A DNA stretch of 64,000 bases, taken from Colias croceus. Taxonomy: Eukaryota; Arthropoda; Insecta; Lepidoptera; Pieridae. Position 1 is the first letter of the stretch, and each line of letters opens with the position of its first letter. A program made the position numbers and the translations under genes. Location of the stretch: assembly GCF_905220415.1 (NCBI RefSeq), contig NC_059549.1, positions 3,906,001 to 3,970,000 of the forward strand, in the 5' to 3' direction. The notes under the pieces were generated by a model. That model saw nothing but the letters and a program-made list of their open reading frames with translations, was not told the DNA's origin and made no database searches. This document shows positions 13,422 through 25,026 of this stretch, piece by piece.

Positions 13422-13500
13422 TTAGAAATAAATTATTTAGTTTCGTCACCTTTACGAGACGATTTTGATTGATTTGAATTGTAAAATAATTTATTTCTAA
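13422..13500. repeat. Hairpin with 17-bp perfect arms
   Basis: Arms 13422-13438 and 13484-13500 are perfectly complementary (17 bp) around a 45-nt loop. The total length of 79 nt is in the range of insect pre-miRNAs, but the stem is very AT-rich and the loop is large. A MITE remnant is at least as likely. It lies 49 bp left of a Helitron-like element. Confidence 0.55.
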
Positions 13501-13549
13501 TAGACGACAGGGACGGACTATGCAAAAGAACGAATCCGCATTTAAACAA

Positions 13550-13767
13550 TCCATACTAATATTATAAATGCGAAAGTAACTCTGTCTGTCTGTCTGTTAC
13601 TAAATCACGCTTTAACTACTGAACCAATTTGCATGAAATTTGGTATAGAGATATTTTGATACCCGAGAAAGGACATAGGATAGATTTTATCCCGGAAATC
13701 CCACGGGAACGGGAACTATGCAGGTTTTTCTTTGACTGCGCGGGCGATGCCGCGGGAGGAAAGCTAG
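13550..13767 (+). mobile_element. Helitron-like non-autonomous element
   Basis: It begins A|TCCATACTAATATTATAAATG and ends AAGCTAG|T, so it sits between A and T as Helitrons do, without target duplication. A GC-rich hairpin stretch (GCGCGGGCGATGCCGCGGG) lies just inside the 3' end. Between are CTGT repeats, a TACTGAACC stretch and the CCCACGGGAACGGGAACTATG block shared with the copies at 27213, 50101, 50844 and 57083. At 218 bp it encodes nothing; the 66-codon frame at 13629-13829 is an accident. The family resembles the short lepidopteran Helitrons described as Lep1; that name is from memory. Confidence 0.8.
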
Positions 13768-16127
13768 TATGTAATAAACAACAGGTATGTATCTACCATA
13801 ACATAAATAAAACAGTGTTTAAAAAATGATCATGTAATAGTAGTTTAGTTTACTCTTCAAAAATTAATAAACTCATGCATAGATAATTTAGGAAAACTGC
13901 ATTCATTGTTTATACTAGCAATTGCACTTAATTATGGTCATACTAAATACTCCAAATATCCCGGAACAGTACCAACAAGTTGTAAATACTGTCATAAAGT
14001 TTGAAAGTATTCAAACAAAATATGTACAATAATTGGAAGAAAGCCTCAAAAACACAGGGCTCTAAACCAATCAATTTGATCCTCAAAATTCGACATCTAT
14101 TACCTGTCATTTATAAGCAATAAAATAGTATTTTAATACACGTTGCCTCTAAGCATCGGATGCGTGAAAATATGTTATTTTAATGGTCGAATTTCTTAGA
14201 GCGACCCGCCATAATGACCGCGGGCGACGTAACAGTCTTTCCGTACAAGATTTATTATCTAAATTACTTTATAACCAACGTACACGCATTAAATATACTT
14301 TAACAATTATTAAACGGACGTTTCTTTTGTTATTTTGTTTTTGCCCGGCTTAGAAGTGATTTAGCACCTTGAAGGTTTTAGACGCGATGTGGATTTGGGT
14401 TAATAGCTTTTTTGTATTGACGTTTATTATTATTAAATATTCGTATTAATGAACATTATTAATTATGTTAAAAAATACAATTTGAATATGTATTAACATT
14501 TGTTAGCCGAGAAAAGATGTGTTAGAGTTTTATATTTTATCTTCATATATATCGTTTCAATAGACGCAAAGAGTAAGAGTTAAAAGCTTGTTACATAATC
14601 CTTCGGATAGAAATAATTAGTTCAACTCTAGAACAATCTAACGTGTATGAAACTTCTTTCGCAATATCAATATCATTAATGAATGTATTAAATAGACATA
14701 CCGACAGGCACAGTCATAACATACGTCTCTGGACTACCAATAGTATAAAACTCTTTATTCATTGTTGAAATTAGAATAAACATAGAATATAATATAATAG
14801 AATTACTTCATAATTAGAAGGTATTAATCACGATTAGGTTGTAATCACATCGTCAATATTGGCAACAGTTTAATCTCGTTATGAGAGAAATATCATTATA
14901 ATATTATATCTACGCTATAGCTATATTTATACGAGTGTGATATATAATTAAATGATAGGTATAGACATAGATAGATGAAAATGATAATAGATCCCAAATG
15001 TGATCCCAAAGACATCAAGGATCTAAATAATACGTTGTTACGTTATTCAAGTTGGTAATCAATTTCATTACTTCACAACATACTTTTTCACTATTATAAC
15101 GTACCTAATGTACCTGCAGGTATATAACCTTATCGTTTAATTAAACAACTTCAACTTGTTAAATAAAAAAATTAGGCTTTTACGTTAGAACGTAATATTT
15201 TATAGAAGTCAAATACAGAGAAAACTTTTCCATACAAACGTAAATAAAAACTAGCTCAAAGCCACGCTAAATCCTCTAGAAATTGAACTAAATACGAGTT
15301 TCCAAACGCTTGCAAGTGTTGGTCAATCGAATATCGTCCCGTGATCAAAGGTATCAGTCACCCACGACAGTAAACAATATTTCGAAACAAAGGAATTCCT
15401 TAATCAAATCGCCGACCCCTTGATGCGAGACGTGCGATAGAGTACGCTTATCGATTATAGTCTGAGAGCTTGCTGGATAAAAGCGTAAGTTATATTAATT
15501 AACATTAATTTTAGAAGGTGAGAAGGTGAGTGAGGCTATTAGGCTAATAGGGATTAACGTTAAGCGCTAAGCGTTAACTTAAGACTGAAATTGAATTATA
15601 CACATCGTATTTGAATTTAATTTATTTAATACATAATAAAATTATAATATACTGAACACTATAAATATATTACCTACAACCAAAAATCTGAAGACAATTA
15701 GGTAAGCTAACAGCACTACCAACATACTATAAATATTATTATTACATTTCTACAGTATAAGCATATCTAAGCAAATACATTGTGATAAACATTTCCACAA
15801 CCAGCTCCTGCACTCCCACTCACGATGATGCAGCGCCTGATGCATTTAATTGTTGTGTGATACCGCTAATGCACCTGTCAAGAAAACAAAGAAAGCTAGA
15901 TAAGTCTAAAATTGAGCTGCGTGTACGCGTGCTGTGTAAATGTTTATACTTTCTCGATATCTATCTTGGATACGCCATTCATTTGTCATACGTAGCGAGA
16001 CTGGTAAATGCATTTTAGATTACGCTCTGTAAGTACATACTATGGTAAATGATGTATTTGTAGTGAATTCGATTTCATATTCTATAATCTATACAATACT
16101 TTTGTGTGTCGATGCTATGCGAATTAT
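13768..16127. other. AT-rich DNA, no gene seen
   Basis: No supported gene. A slightly GC-richer non-repeat patch lies at about 15300-15480. A 78-codon frame (15782-16018, plus) has no recognisable motif. Confidence 0.5.
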
Positions 16128-16415
16128 ATAAAATTAACTGCGTTAAAAACAACCGACTTCAAAAACGGAAAAGTAAAAAATAAAAAAGATTTGATATTAT
16201 TAATTACTACATATTATTTAGATGTGCTATTTATTAAATAGGTTTGATGTCGGTGCACGGGCTTAATACTAAGTGCTTAGTGTTTGGCACCGACTTCAAA
16301 CCTATTTAATAAATAGCACATCTAAATAATATGTAGTAATTAATAATATCAAATCTTTTTTATTTTTTACTTTTCCGTTTTTGAAGTCGGTTGTTTTTAA
16401 CGCAGTTAATTTTAT
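16128..16415. repeat. Long inverted repeat, 129-bp arms
   Basis: The left arm, 16128-16256, and the right arm, 16287-16415, pair at 128 of 129 positions. The single mismatch is 16248/16295. The loop, 16257-16286, is 30 nt. There are no indels: every pair sums to the same centre. The arms include the motif AACCGACTTCAAAAACGG near the outside and GGTTTGA(T/A)GTCGGTGC next to the loop. The right arm is continuous with a repeat body running to about 16866. A transcript through it would fold into a 129-bp hairpin. As DNA it could extrude a cruciform, and it may be under-represented in cloned or amplified data. Confidence 0.95.
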
Positions 16416-16866
16416 TTAATACTTTTTAGTGTAATTTTCAACACGAATCAAACGAGCCCAAACTCGATAAAGTTGAGTCAATATATTACTGAGTTCCTAT
16501 GGCCACCTTCCGATTCCATCATCAAATCAGCTCTATGTCATGATAATGTTTCATCGCTATCCAATTTACATACGTATACAAAATTTTAGCTCAATCGGTT
16601 ACCGGGAAGTGAATCAAAGTTACTTGCTACATTCCAATTAAGTCATCGAGTACAGACAAAAATGCTCATAAAATAAAAACTACTGGGCCTAGCCGAATAA
16701 AATTTTTATGGGACCAATTCGACACCATCCCGCATCGAACAAAAAAAGAATCACGTAAATCGGTTCAGAAACCTCGGAGTAATCGGTGTACATACATAAA
16801 AAAAAAAAAAAAAAAATATACCGGCCGAATTGATAACCTCCTCCTTTTTTTTGAAGTCGGTTAAAA
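16287..16866 (-). repeat. Interspersed repeat body with CCGACTTCA-type ends
   Basis: The right boundary reads TTTTTTTGAAGTCGGTTAAAAA (16846-16866), so in minus orientation the element opens TTAACCGACTTCAAAAAA followed by GGAGGAGG. A 19-bp poly(A) lies at 16798-16816. The other end carries the related motif AACCGACTTCAAAAACGG. I recognise this as a repeat type very common in Lepidoptera, but I cannot name its superfamily with confidence. No coding frame is present. The inverted copy at 16128-16256 is best read as a duplicated end of this unit. Confidence 0.6.
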
Positions 16867-19109
16867 ATGTGTAGACAGAAAGTGTAGACAGTAATTTTAA
16901 TGAGTATTATAATATGCGAAGGTACTATTTTACGAAGAGTTTTTTAATGACATAATTCTTAACTGCTCACAGAAATCACTTTCATCGACCGTTCAGATAT
17001 GTACCTACCTAAATTGAGCCTAAAAAATTAGTATACTACAGTATTACGAAAATTGTTTATTTCACATCCAAAACGTATCTTTCACAAAGCATATTCCACA
17101 ACATCCGCAAATATTACCTTTAGGGCTAACTGATACAAAAATCGCAAACCACACCGCAAAACCTATTCGAACAAAAGAACGTATTTCAGACAATTCGAGC
17201 GTGGGTACTTAAATGGACTTAAACATATGAGACATTGAATCATACGCAATTACAGCTCATTGTGCTTGTACTATTTACTTGCATTGTACGCAGAATGCCT
17301 TGTCGATTCACGATACGCACAATTTAAAACGCTTCTCTTGAGGTCAGTTTTACCTGGATACCTAATTGCGCTATTTGTATTGAAAAGGGAATTGTCGTAA
17401 GAAACAATTGATGCGTAATTGTGTGTATTGTCGTTGCGGAATGTTTGTATTTACTTAGATATTGTACGAAAATTAATAATTTGGTTGATTTACATATACA
17501 TATTATGTAAATTCAATTCCTATGTAACTAACTCTCTCGCAATGATTATTCAATAAACCATGCTGTAAGAGCAATAATTTGTTTAATATGTTTAAAATTA
17601 TCTCCTAAAGCGCCTATTGAAAAAGCCGTACGTACCGTGCCATTTACAAACAGTTGCATAAATTGGTGTGTGTTTAAAAAAATAAATCGCCTTATTGAAT
17701 TCCATCAGCACATTGCGCAACTAAGTACGTTTGCGAAATTGCGTAGAAATTAAGCCGCTACGTAAACACAGATTAATGCTTCACTCGAGCAAGCACACAA
17801 TATTAAGCAAATCCGTCAAATAATCCAGTGAAAGCCGACATGTCTCTGTCAACACGGCATACGATTTGGTAACTTCGTTTACATTCAAGCAAATTCCTCT
17901 TATCTAAAAGTTTGAGAAACGAAAATAGCGATTCATCACAAGTTTTAATCTGTTAAAGTTAACCCATTTATAAGTAAACGGGCGTTTAAGCGTCGCGTTT
18001 TTCCTTATACTGATGTGCACAGTTCGGTCAAAACTAACTGATTAAAATAAAGAATATTACATAACTATGTTAGTCGATAAAGTTATAGCTTTCGATGCAT
18101 CGTTACATTTTGGAATTGCGTAATATTTATACCAATTAGCACGTAAGAAAAAGAATCGTGAAATTTATAGGCGGTAAAGACTGACATTCAAAGAACTATG
18201 ATTAAGTCCAATCCACGAATTAACACCATCAATAGACAATTATTAGAAAGTAATTTATTCTACAACCGTAACCGATTACCAGAAAGATTTACCAGAGAGT
18301 AAGTAATCGGCTTAATAGGTATTTTAAAAAACGCTCGTTTGCAGTGTTGCGATATCGTGCAATTTCGACCACGATCCAAAGGACTCGCATATTTCACCTA
18401 AAACCGCCGAAAGGTATAAAAATATTTCACATTCATTGCGTGATGACGAGCACGCGATCCTAACTTTTGATTTATTTTTACACAATTAAAACGCCTTTTA
18501 GACGAGGAATGATTCATATTTTTCATTTGGCTTTTGTGATGTTAAATTATGTTCTTTAGAACTGCTTTCATGTACTACAATATGCTCTTGATAATTAATT
18601 TTAGGCGTAGATATTCAATCGGAGAAGCAATGGTATCTACACAATTTATGGAAGATTTTAATTTTTTTAATATCATTTTAATATCAAAAGTAAATAATTT
18701 TATGCTTGAATTCCGCATCCATTGCCGGAATTGTATAATAAACTGAAACAATACCAGACTACGCCTCACCCAATAACAATAAAGTTCCTTTTACGGAACA
18801 ATGTAATACAAACAATGCGATAGTTACGCAATTTCAGTAAGCGATATTAACTGGAATTGATGACTCTTCATAATTGGCTCGATATACTCAGCAAATCGTG
18901 CTATTTGTGAACTGACCCAAATAAATATTGCATAAACTGCTTAGCATACTTCATTGTTTACGTGATTTCAGCTGTTAGTGTTAAATCAGTGAGATTTTAT
19001 TACTGGCAATCCATTATGCGACTGCTCACTGGATGTCCGCGACCACATAATAGTCGTGTTCAGATTTTATACGCGACTAAAATATCAAGCTTGCTAAACA
19101 ATATTTTGA
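16867..19109. other. AT-rich DNA, no gene seen
   Basis: No supported gene. A short direct repeat of GTGTAGACAG occurs just after the repeat end (about 16868-16890). Two overlapping 64-65-codon frames on opposite strands at 18549-18769 have no motif and are regarded as chance. Confidence 0.5.
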
Positions 19110-19646
19110 AAATAATATAAAGTGAAAAAACTAAAACCCAACTACGACAATAACCGGCGCTGAAAAAGTATAAAACAAGATTTCAGAATACTGAACTGAA
19201 CAAAGTTGCTAATGTAGTTACAAGTAAATGGACACAGTAGACTCTACCAAGATGCCTTCGTTGTAAATTGACAATAATGTCATACAATACTATCCTGAAG
19301 TATGCAATATTCCACTATGTAAAGATAAATTTTCATGTTTGGAAAGGCGTAGTCACACGTTACATAATATACCTATTTACCGTAGCACTTCAACAACGTG
19401 TAACTACGCCTTTCCAAACATGAAAATTTATCTTTACATAGTGGAATATTGCATACTTCAGAATAGTATTGTATGACATTATTGTCAATTTACAACGAAG
19501 GCATCTTGGTAGAGTCTACTGTGTCCATTTACTTGTAACTACATTAGCAACTTTGTTCAGTTTAGTATTCTGAAATCTTGTTTTATACTTTTTCAGCGCC
19601 GGTTATTGTCGTAGTTGGGTTTTAGTTTTTTCACTTTATATTATTT
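19110..19646. repeat. Very long inverted repeat, 252-bp arms
   Basis: The left arm, 19110-19361, pairs with the right arm, 19395-19646, at 249 of 252 positions. Mismatches are at 19193/19563, 19294/19462 and 19354/19402. There are no indels, and the loop 19362-19394 is 33 nt. The arms show no coding potential. A 7-bp direct repeat, TATTTTG, lies at 19102-19108 and 19651-19657, just outside the arms, and could be a target-site duplication; the right copy is offset 4 bp from the arm end, so this is uncertain. It could be a foldback or MITE-type DNA transposon, or the product of inverted duplication. The near-identity of the arms implies recent origin or ongoing gene conversion. Confidence 0.95.
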
Positions 19647-19764
19647 GTACTATTTTGGTGTTAAAGTGTATTTGGGGCATAATATTAACAAAAGTTAAAC
19701 TGATGAACTAATAAAGAAGCTATGGACGAAAAGATGTGAATTATATGCAATCAGCCCATGAATA

Positions 19765-20115
19765 CAGGTAAAGTCACGAGCAAATGCTAGTAATATATAT
19801 ATATTCAAAATGTAAAAGGAAAGCGCTTTCAAATGATACCAAACACGGGATATTTATCTTAACTTTATTTTTTTACTTTGTATGTTTTGTCCGATAGAGG
19901 ACGCCAGATTAGATTTTGTGAAACCCCATATAGCCTATAACCAGCGGACAATTAAGACGCTTCTAATGATATGTCATTTGTCAAATTCTGATAAGTAGTT
20001 TAGACGTTACGAGGGAACAGATGAACATACATACATACATACATACATACATACATACATACATAGCCTGTCAAAATCATAACCCTCCTTTTGCTTTGCC
20101 GTAGTCGGGTAATGA
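19765..20115 (+). repeat. Interspersed repeat carrying (ACAT)10
   Basis: The right end (TAACCCTCCTTTTGCTTTGC, then CGTAGTCGGG) directly after a tetranucleotide run is a combination I recognise from lepidopteran interspersed repeats, where a microsatellite sits at a fixed position near the element end. The pure array, ten ACAT units, is at 20025-20064. The left boundary is approximate. No coding frame is present. Confidence 0.5.
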
Positions 20116-23100
20116 GCCAAGATGTTTGTCGTAGAACGTCAAATCCTATGTAATAATATGATTATGAGCTTCCTATTTTATGTAGATTATAGGTTTAACG
20201 GTTATTATTATGTTAAAATTTGTTTTACAGTATAATAAATAATAAAACATAGAAGTATGTAGGTATTATATTTTATTACCCTTCGAATGTAAACTGGTTC
20301 AGGTCTGGCTTAGATTCACGTGATATTTTAAAGAACATGTAAACTGTTTTTTATAAAAATATCCACATGTTTTGCAAAATTATCACGAAGATATTATATA
20401 ACATGTATCAGAATATATTCCGTTCCCAACAAACAAATTTGTATTCTTTATCTTCATTGCTAAACTATCAGATATTATCGAATGAATAAAAGTTATTTAT
20501 TGTTACTGCCACTTGAAATATTTATATTCTCTATACACGAGGGACTGGAACAAAACATTGAAAGTAATCGAATAGTGCTCCCAGGGGCTGATTAAATGTA
20601 ACTACGCACGCGTTATTTTTTTTTTCCTTTACTCACTACGCAACTATTGCTTTTTCTGGTAACATAAAAAGCTATTTTAGTTAAAAAAGTAGAAGAAGCT
20701 ACATAGGCTAATTTTTAGTAATTTATGTCTATTTCTCAAATGAAATAAAATATATAATAAATGCCACAGTATAACTGAAAATATTTAATGAACTTTGTGT
20801 AAAACCGAAATACCTTACCGGTTAATAACACGCCAAAAGTCTCGCCTTCGGCCTTACCCATAATACGTCTAAAAGTCTCGCCCCGTTAAAATATTGTTCA
20901 TCAAAAGAATAGTCCATCTATAAATAATAAAGTATGCAACGAAGAAGCATATTTGCCTTATTCCATAGTGAGTAACTGAGTAATGTAAGGACGGCAACAC
21001 ACGCGTAAAAATCCATTTTATTTGACTGACAACATCAATTAGCGGTTGACGGGGCGGTGTTTCGTTACAAAGGGACTATCTTGTGAGCTTATATAGTAAT
21101 AGTCTATCAATATTAAAGTGGGAATTTGTTTTTTCAAATGATTTTCTTTTTTATTACGAGTGGATACGTTGAACGTTGTCATTGAAGTTATTTAAAATTT
21201 AATTAAAGTTTTCGTTTTGCTCGTCTTGGTCTATTATTGATACCTCTGGGAGTTAGAATTTTTTATGGGTACATGTTTTAGGTTTCAATAAGAACTGTGC
21301 TTAAGTATTAAAAATAGTTAAAGGGATTTAGAAACTTAAATGAATCAATAGGTACATCGTTTTGTACAAATTCACGAATTTCTGTTTAGAATATAATAAA
21401 TTATAAGAAAATAAATAATTCCACATACAAATAAAATCACGCAAGAACTCATCCCTTTATTGCTTTACCGAATATTGGAAATAATATCGCTAATATATCA
21501 GAAACGAACCAGAAATGAGTCCTATTATTTAATTTGTTTCTGAATCATATCACTTATAACCTCAATATATTTTACCCAAAGCCAACAGTACTAAAACAGC
21601 AAATATGAATCAGACAATCTTATCCCGTACAAGAACCATCAGCTTATTTCTTTCGATTTGTATTAAATCACAAGTTTAATTGTCCGAGAAATGAAGGGAT
21701 TAAACAGCTGATCCCAAAGAAACTTCCAGAACAAGACTGCTTCTTTGGTATTATTGGATTTCTTTTGCTCCGAATAAACTTTCCAATTAAAATCACTCCA
21801 ATCTTTCAGCCCGAGATATGATTCTGTTTACTTTTTGTTCTATCTTGATTGGTTCTAAATTGGATTCAGCAATGTCAGTAGAAGTTTTGTTATATTCTTG
21901 TAAAAACAGAAATTTGCTTAAGATATCGGAAGGCTGTGAATAATAATGGTTCTTAATAATAGATAATTATTTTTGTAGGTATGTAGGTATCTATTTTTAC
22001 TAGCACGGCTAACTGGCACCTAATATTTTGGCTTAGCCCTTTTTGTGTGAATTAATTTTAAAAAGCCAAGCCTGGAAGTAATATAAATAAAACCATTTAA
22101 AGCTTTCCTGTTAAAATGTAAAAATGCATGCAAAATATGTTATAAGTAGCGAGAATGTTTTTATAATAATAGAAATCGATAAAAGTAATTGAACATTAAT
22201 GTCATTCGCGTCCGTAAAATGTTTGCTAACTGCTGGTAAAAATCTGTTTTATTACTGCAATAAACAACTTAAAGCGTGTTTACGTGTTTTGAAAGCTGAA
22301 CTAATAAGGATATTAAAATTATACGACTGCAGCTCGACATGGCGTCCGTTCCAAACCATAACAGAGGATGTTTTTAGCATCATATAATTTCATAAAGCCC
22401 TTTGACTATTCAAACCCAAAATTTGCTGTGTTATTTTCAACCTTAATGAATACAACACTAATTTTAATTTAGAGATCACGTCATTAGTTACCTACTCATA
22501 AAATTGCAGTTTTACAGTTTTGATAACCTTTGTCAAAATTCGGTCAGCTAATCGTTTGTGTAATCCCATGAAGCACGTACAAATTGCATTATCAGCGGCT
22601 TACTATCATAACATATAGGTTATGCTAAAACAGTCATTATTACAAGAACTGTTAATACGTTTATCGCGTATATCGTTTTAGGCTCAAAATCATCTGTACA
22701 GGGACCTCAGGAGTCCCAGCGTTTTGTACGTGCTCTTCAAATCGTCCGGCCAATAAAATTTTATGATACATTTTATTTAATATCGGCACCGATAAAATCA
22801 AAGAAAGGCTGAATTAACAGTATTCTATTTATTAGATGTGATTAAATTTAACCGTCCATAAAATGCTCGGTTATTCAATGTTTTGGGTCCAAGGGCTTAT
22901 TATTGGGTAAGACGTAGTTTTATTTTATAGCATTAAGTAAGATTGATGAACAATTTCCTTGCCTATTGTATGTAGCTTATGTTTATTGTGGCTTAAAATA
23001 GAAATAAAATTCATATTTCCGCTTCCAATTATATATTTTATTGCTTGCGTTTTGGTTTGATATATCAAAATATAATTTGATAAGTTTACTTTAAGGTTAT

Positions 23101-24328
23101 TTTTTCCTCTGTTATGGCTATGTTAAATTCCAAATTGGAAATAAATCTTTTCTACACTTAATAATTTTCTTATATCCTTAAATTCTGGAACAAAATTTGG
23201 AACTAGCAAAATTTTTCGAGTTCCAATAAACTTCACAAATCCAAAACTAATCCAAAGTTAACATTAATTTAGTCTCTATAACTAGAGAGAACTTTCCAGT
23301 AATATTTGGTAAAAATTAGAAAGTGTAAATAAACAAAACAAACACGATACTAAACAAAAAATAACGCACGCGTGTCAAATGAATAATACCACAGCGGAAA
23401 GACTTTAGGAATTTAGTGCGTCTAATTACTGGGCTCTGTCGGCGCAACATTTTGATTCGTCGAGCTCAATACGAGAACTGTATGGTTAAATGCACCTTAG
23501 GTGTGAATTGGAGATATTCAAATAAAATATTTTAATGTTGTTTTTGTCTTTTGATATTTTTAGTGTTATATCATTCAAAATCTTTATACTTAAATGAGAT
23601 ATTTTTTAAGAATATTAATTTCTTAGTATTGTTTTTTTTTTATGAAAATTGCTTTTTATATGGAGGTTTTTAATAAACTAAATCTATACAATATTAAAAA
23701 GAAAAAAGTTTTTATTACGTTACCTATAATATAACTGAAACATGGATAAAATGATTTTTAAACTTATAAAAAGATGACTGTTCTGGCGGAGCATATGAGT
23801 AGTTAGTTATTAACTGTGAAATGTTTTTTAAAATATGTTTAATAACTCAAAGTCAATTTATAACACAGTATCTAATAAAAATGAGAAATCTGAAAACATC
23901 GCCTTTATTTCATTTAATAAACATATTTAAGTGGGTTCAAAATGCTTTCATGAACAGACAGTACGTAAGTTTTCTAATTATTTCTACACAACAGATTTTC
24001 ATATCCTTTGCATATGACGCATAATTTTATTTCAAAAAATTATATTAAATTCTTAAATCATCTGTCTAGACACCACTCAGATGCCATCTGGTGCTCACAA
24101 TAAATATTACAATGTTCAGAGGTGGAGACAATTTAAACACATTGTAAACGAAAATTATATTAAATTTCAAAAAGAAAATTGCATACCTGTTTAAAATATC
24201 ATTTTAGTTAAGTTTTATTCAGTAAATCTCGTACTCAATTTTATTGTAGGTAACTATCCTGCCTTAACATCGTGTGTTGTATCAAAAACATCCTATCCTA
24301 CTCCTACTATTATTACCCTTATTAAAAA
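20116..24328. other. AT-rich DNA, no gene seen
   Basis: About 4.2 kb without a supportable gene or recognised repeat. Frames at 22199-22387 and 23821-24024 are short and lack motifs. Confidence 0.55.
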
Positions 24329-24645
24329 CTAGCTTCCGCCCGCGACTCCGTCCGCGCGGATGTCGGTCTTCGCGTGGATGGTTTATATTTTCTCCATTTT
24401 GAGTAATTCTGAAAATGATATCTTATAAATATCTATTGGACCCAAATACGGCTAGGCCTATAATAATACGCAACGTGTGTTCGCGGTTCTACGGAACAAC
24501 GTCTATGGATAAAACTGAAAAATTAAGATTATTTTTTTTTCTACGTATTTTTCCAGGATAAAAAGTATCCTATTTTACGCCCAGGATAATAAGGTATAAT
24601 TATACCAAGTTTCAAACCGGTAGTTTTCACGTGATGTCTTCACAT

Positions 24646-24682
<37 letters not shown>

Positions 24683-24735
24683 AATTTTTTTAATCACATA
24701 TTTGGGTTTGGTATCGATCCAGTAACAGTGCTATT
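24329..24735 (-). mobile_element. Helitron-like element, second subfamily
   Basis: Read on the minus strand, the 3' end is GCGGGCGGAAGCTAG followed by T, with a GC-rich inverted stretch just inside (plus-strand CCGCCCGCGACTCCGTCCGC at 24337-24356). This is the Helitron-like 3' signature. The interior differs from the 13550 type: it has a block reading CCAGGATAAAAAGTATCC and a (CAGA)n tract near the other end (24647-24680). The 5' terminus could not be placed; the right coordinate is approximate. Confidence 0.6.
24647..24680. repeat. (CAGA)n microsatellite
   Basis: 8.5 uninterrupted CAGA units inside the Helitron-like element at 24329-24735. The equivalent position in other copies carries shorter CTGT runs. 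Confidence 0.9.
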
Positions 24736-24782
24736 TATTTTTTTAATATTTTGAATGTACAGAATTGACCTTTATACAGATT

Positions 24783-25026
24783 TATTATATGTATAGATAA
24801 TTATGCAAAAGTTTGTGAGGATGTATGTGTATGTATGTATGTTTGTTATACTCTTTCACGCAAATACTACTGAATCGTTTACAATGAAATTTAGTACACA
24901 TATACTTAGAGGGTAACTTGGAACTTGTAACGCATAGGATAGGATTTATCTTGGAAATCCGATGGGAACGGGAACTATGCGGGTTTTTCTTTGAAATCGC
25001 GGGCGAAGCCGCGGCCAGAAAGCTAG
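24783..25026 (+). mobile_element. Helitron-like non-autonomous element
   Basis: The 3' end GCGGGCGAAGCCGCGG ... AAAGCTAG|T is canonical, with the hairpin about 10 nt from CTAG (25023-25026). The interior has GTTTGTGAGGATG, (TATG)n, CTACTGAATCG, GAAATTTAGTACACATAT and GGGAACGGGAACTATGCGGG, closely matching the copies at 43525 and 50101. The 5' end is degraded: the expected TCCTACTAATATTATAAATG is not intact, so the left coordinate is approximate. It lies 50 bp from an oppositely oriented element. Confidence 0.75.

Noticed and set aside
13629..13829. 66-codon frame with an arginine/glutamate-rich start
   Set aside because: It is inside a Helitron-like non-autonomous element whose sequence recurs at 27213 and 57083, where the frame is not kept.
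20025..20064. CRISPR-like or satellite array
   Set aside because: It is a simple (ACAT)10 microsatellite without spacers.
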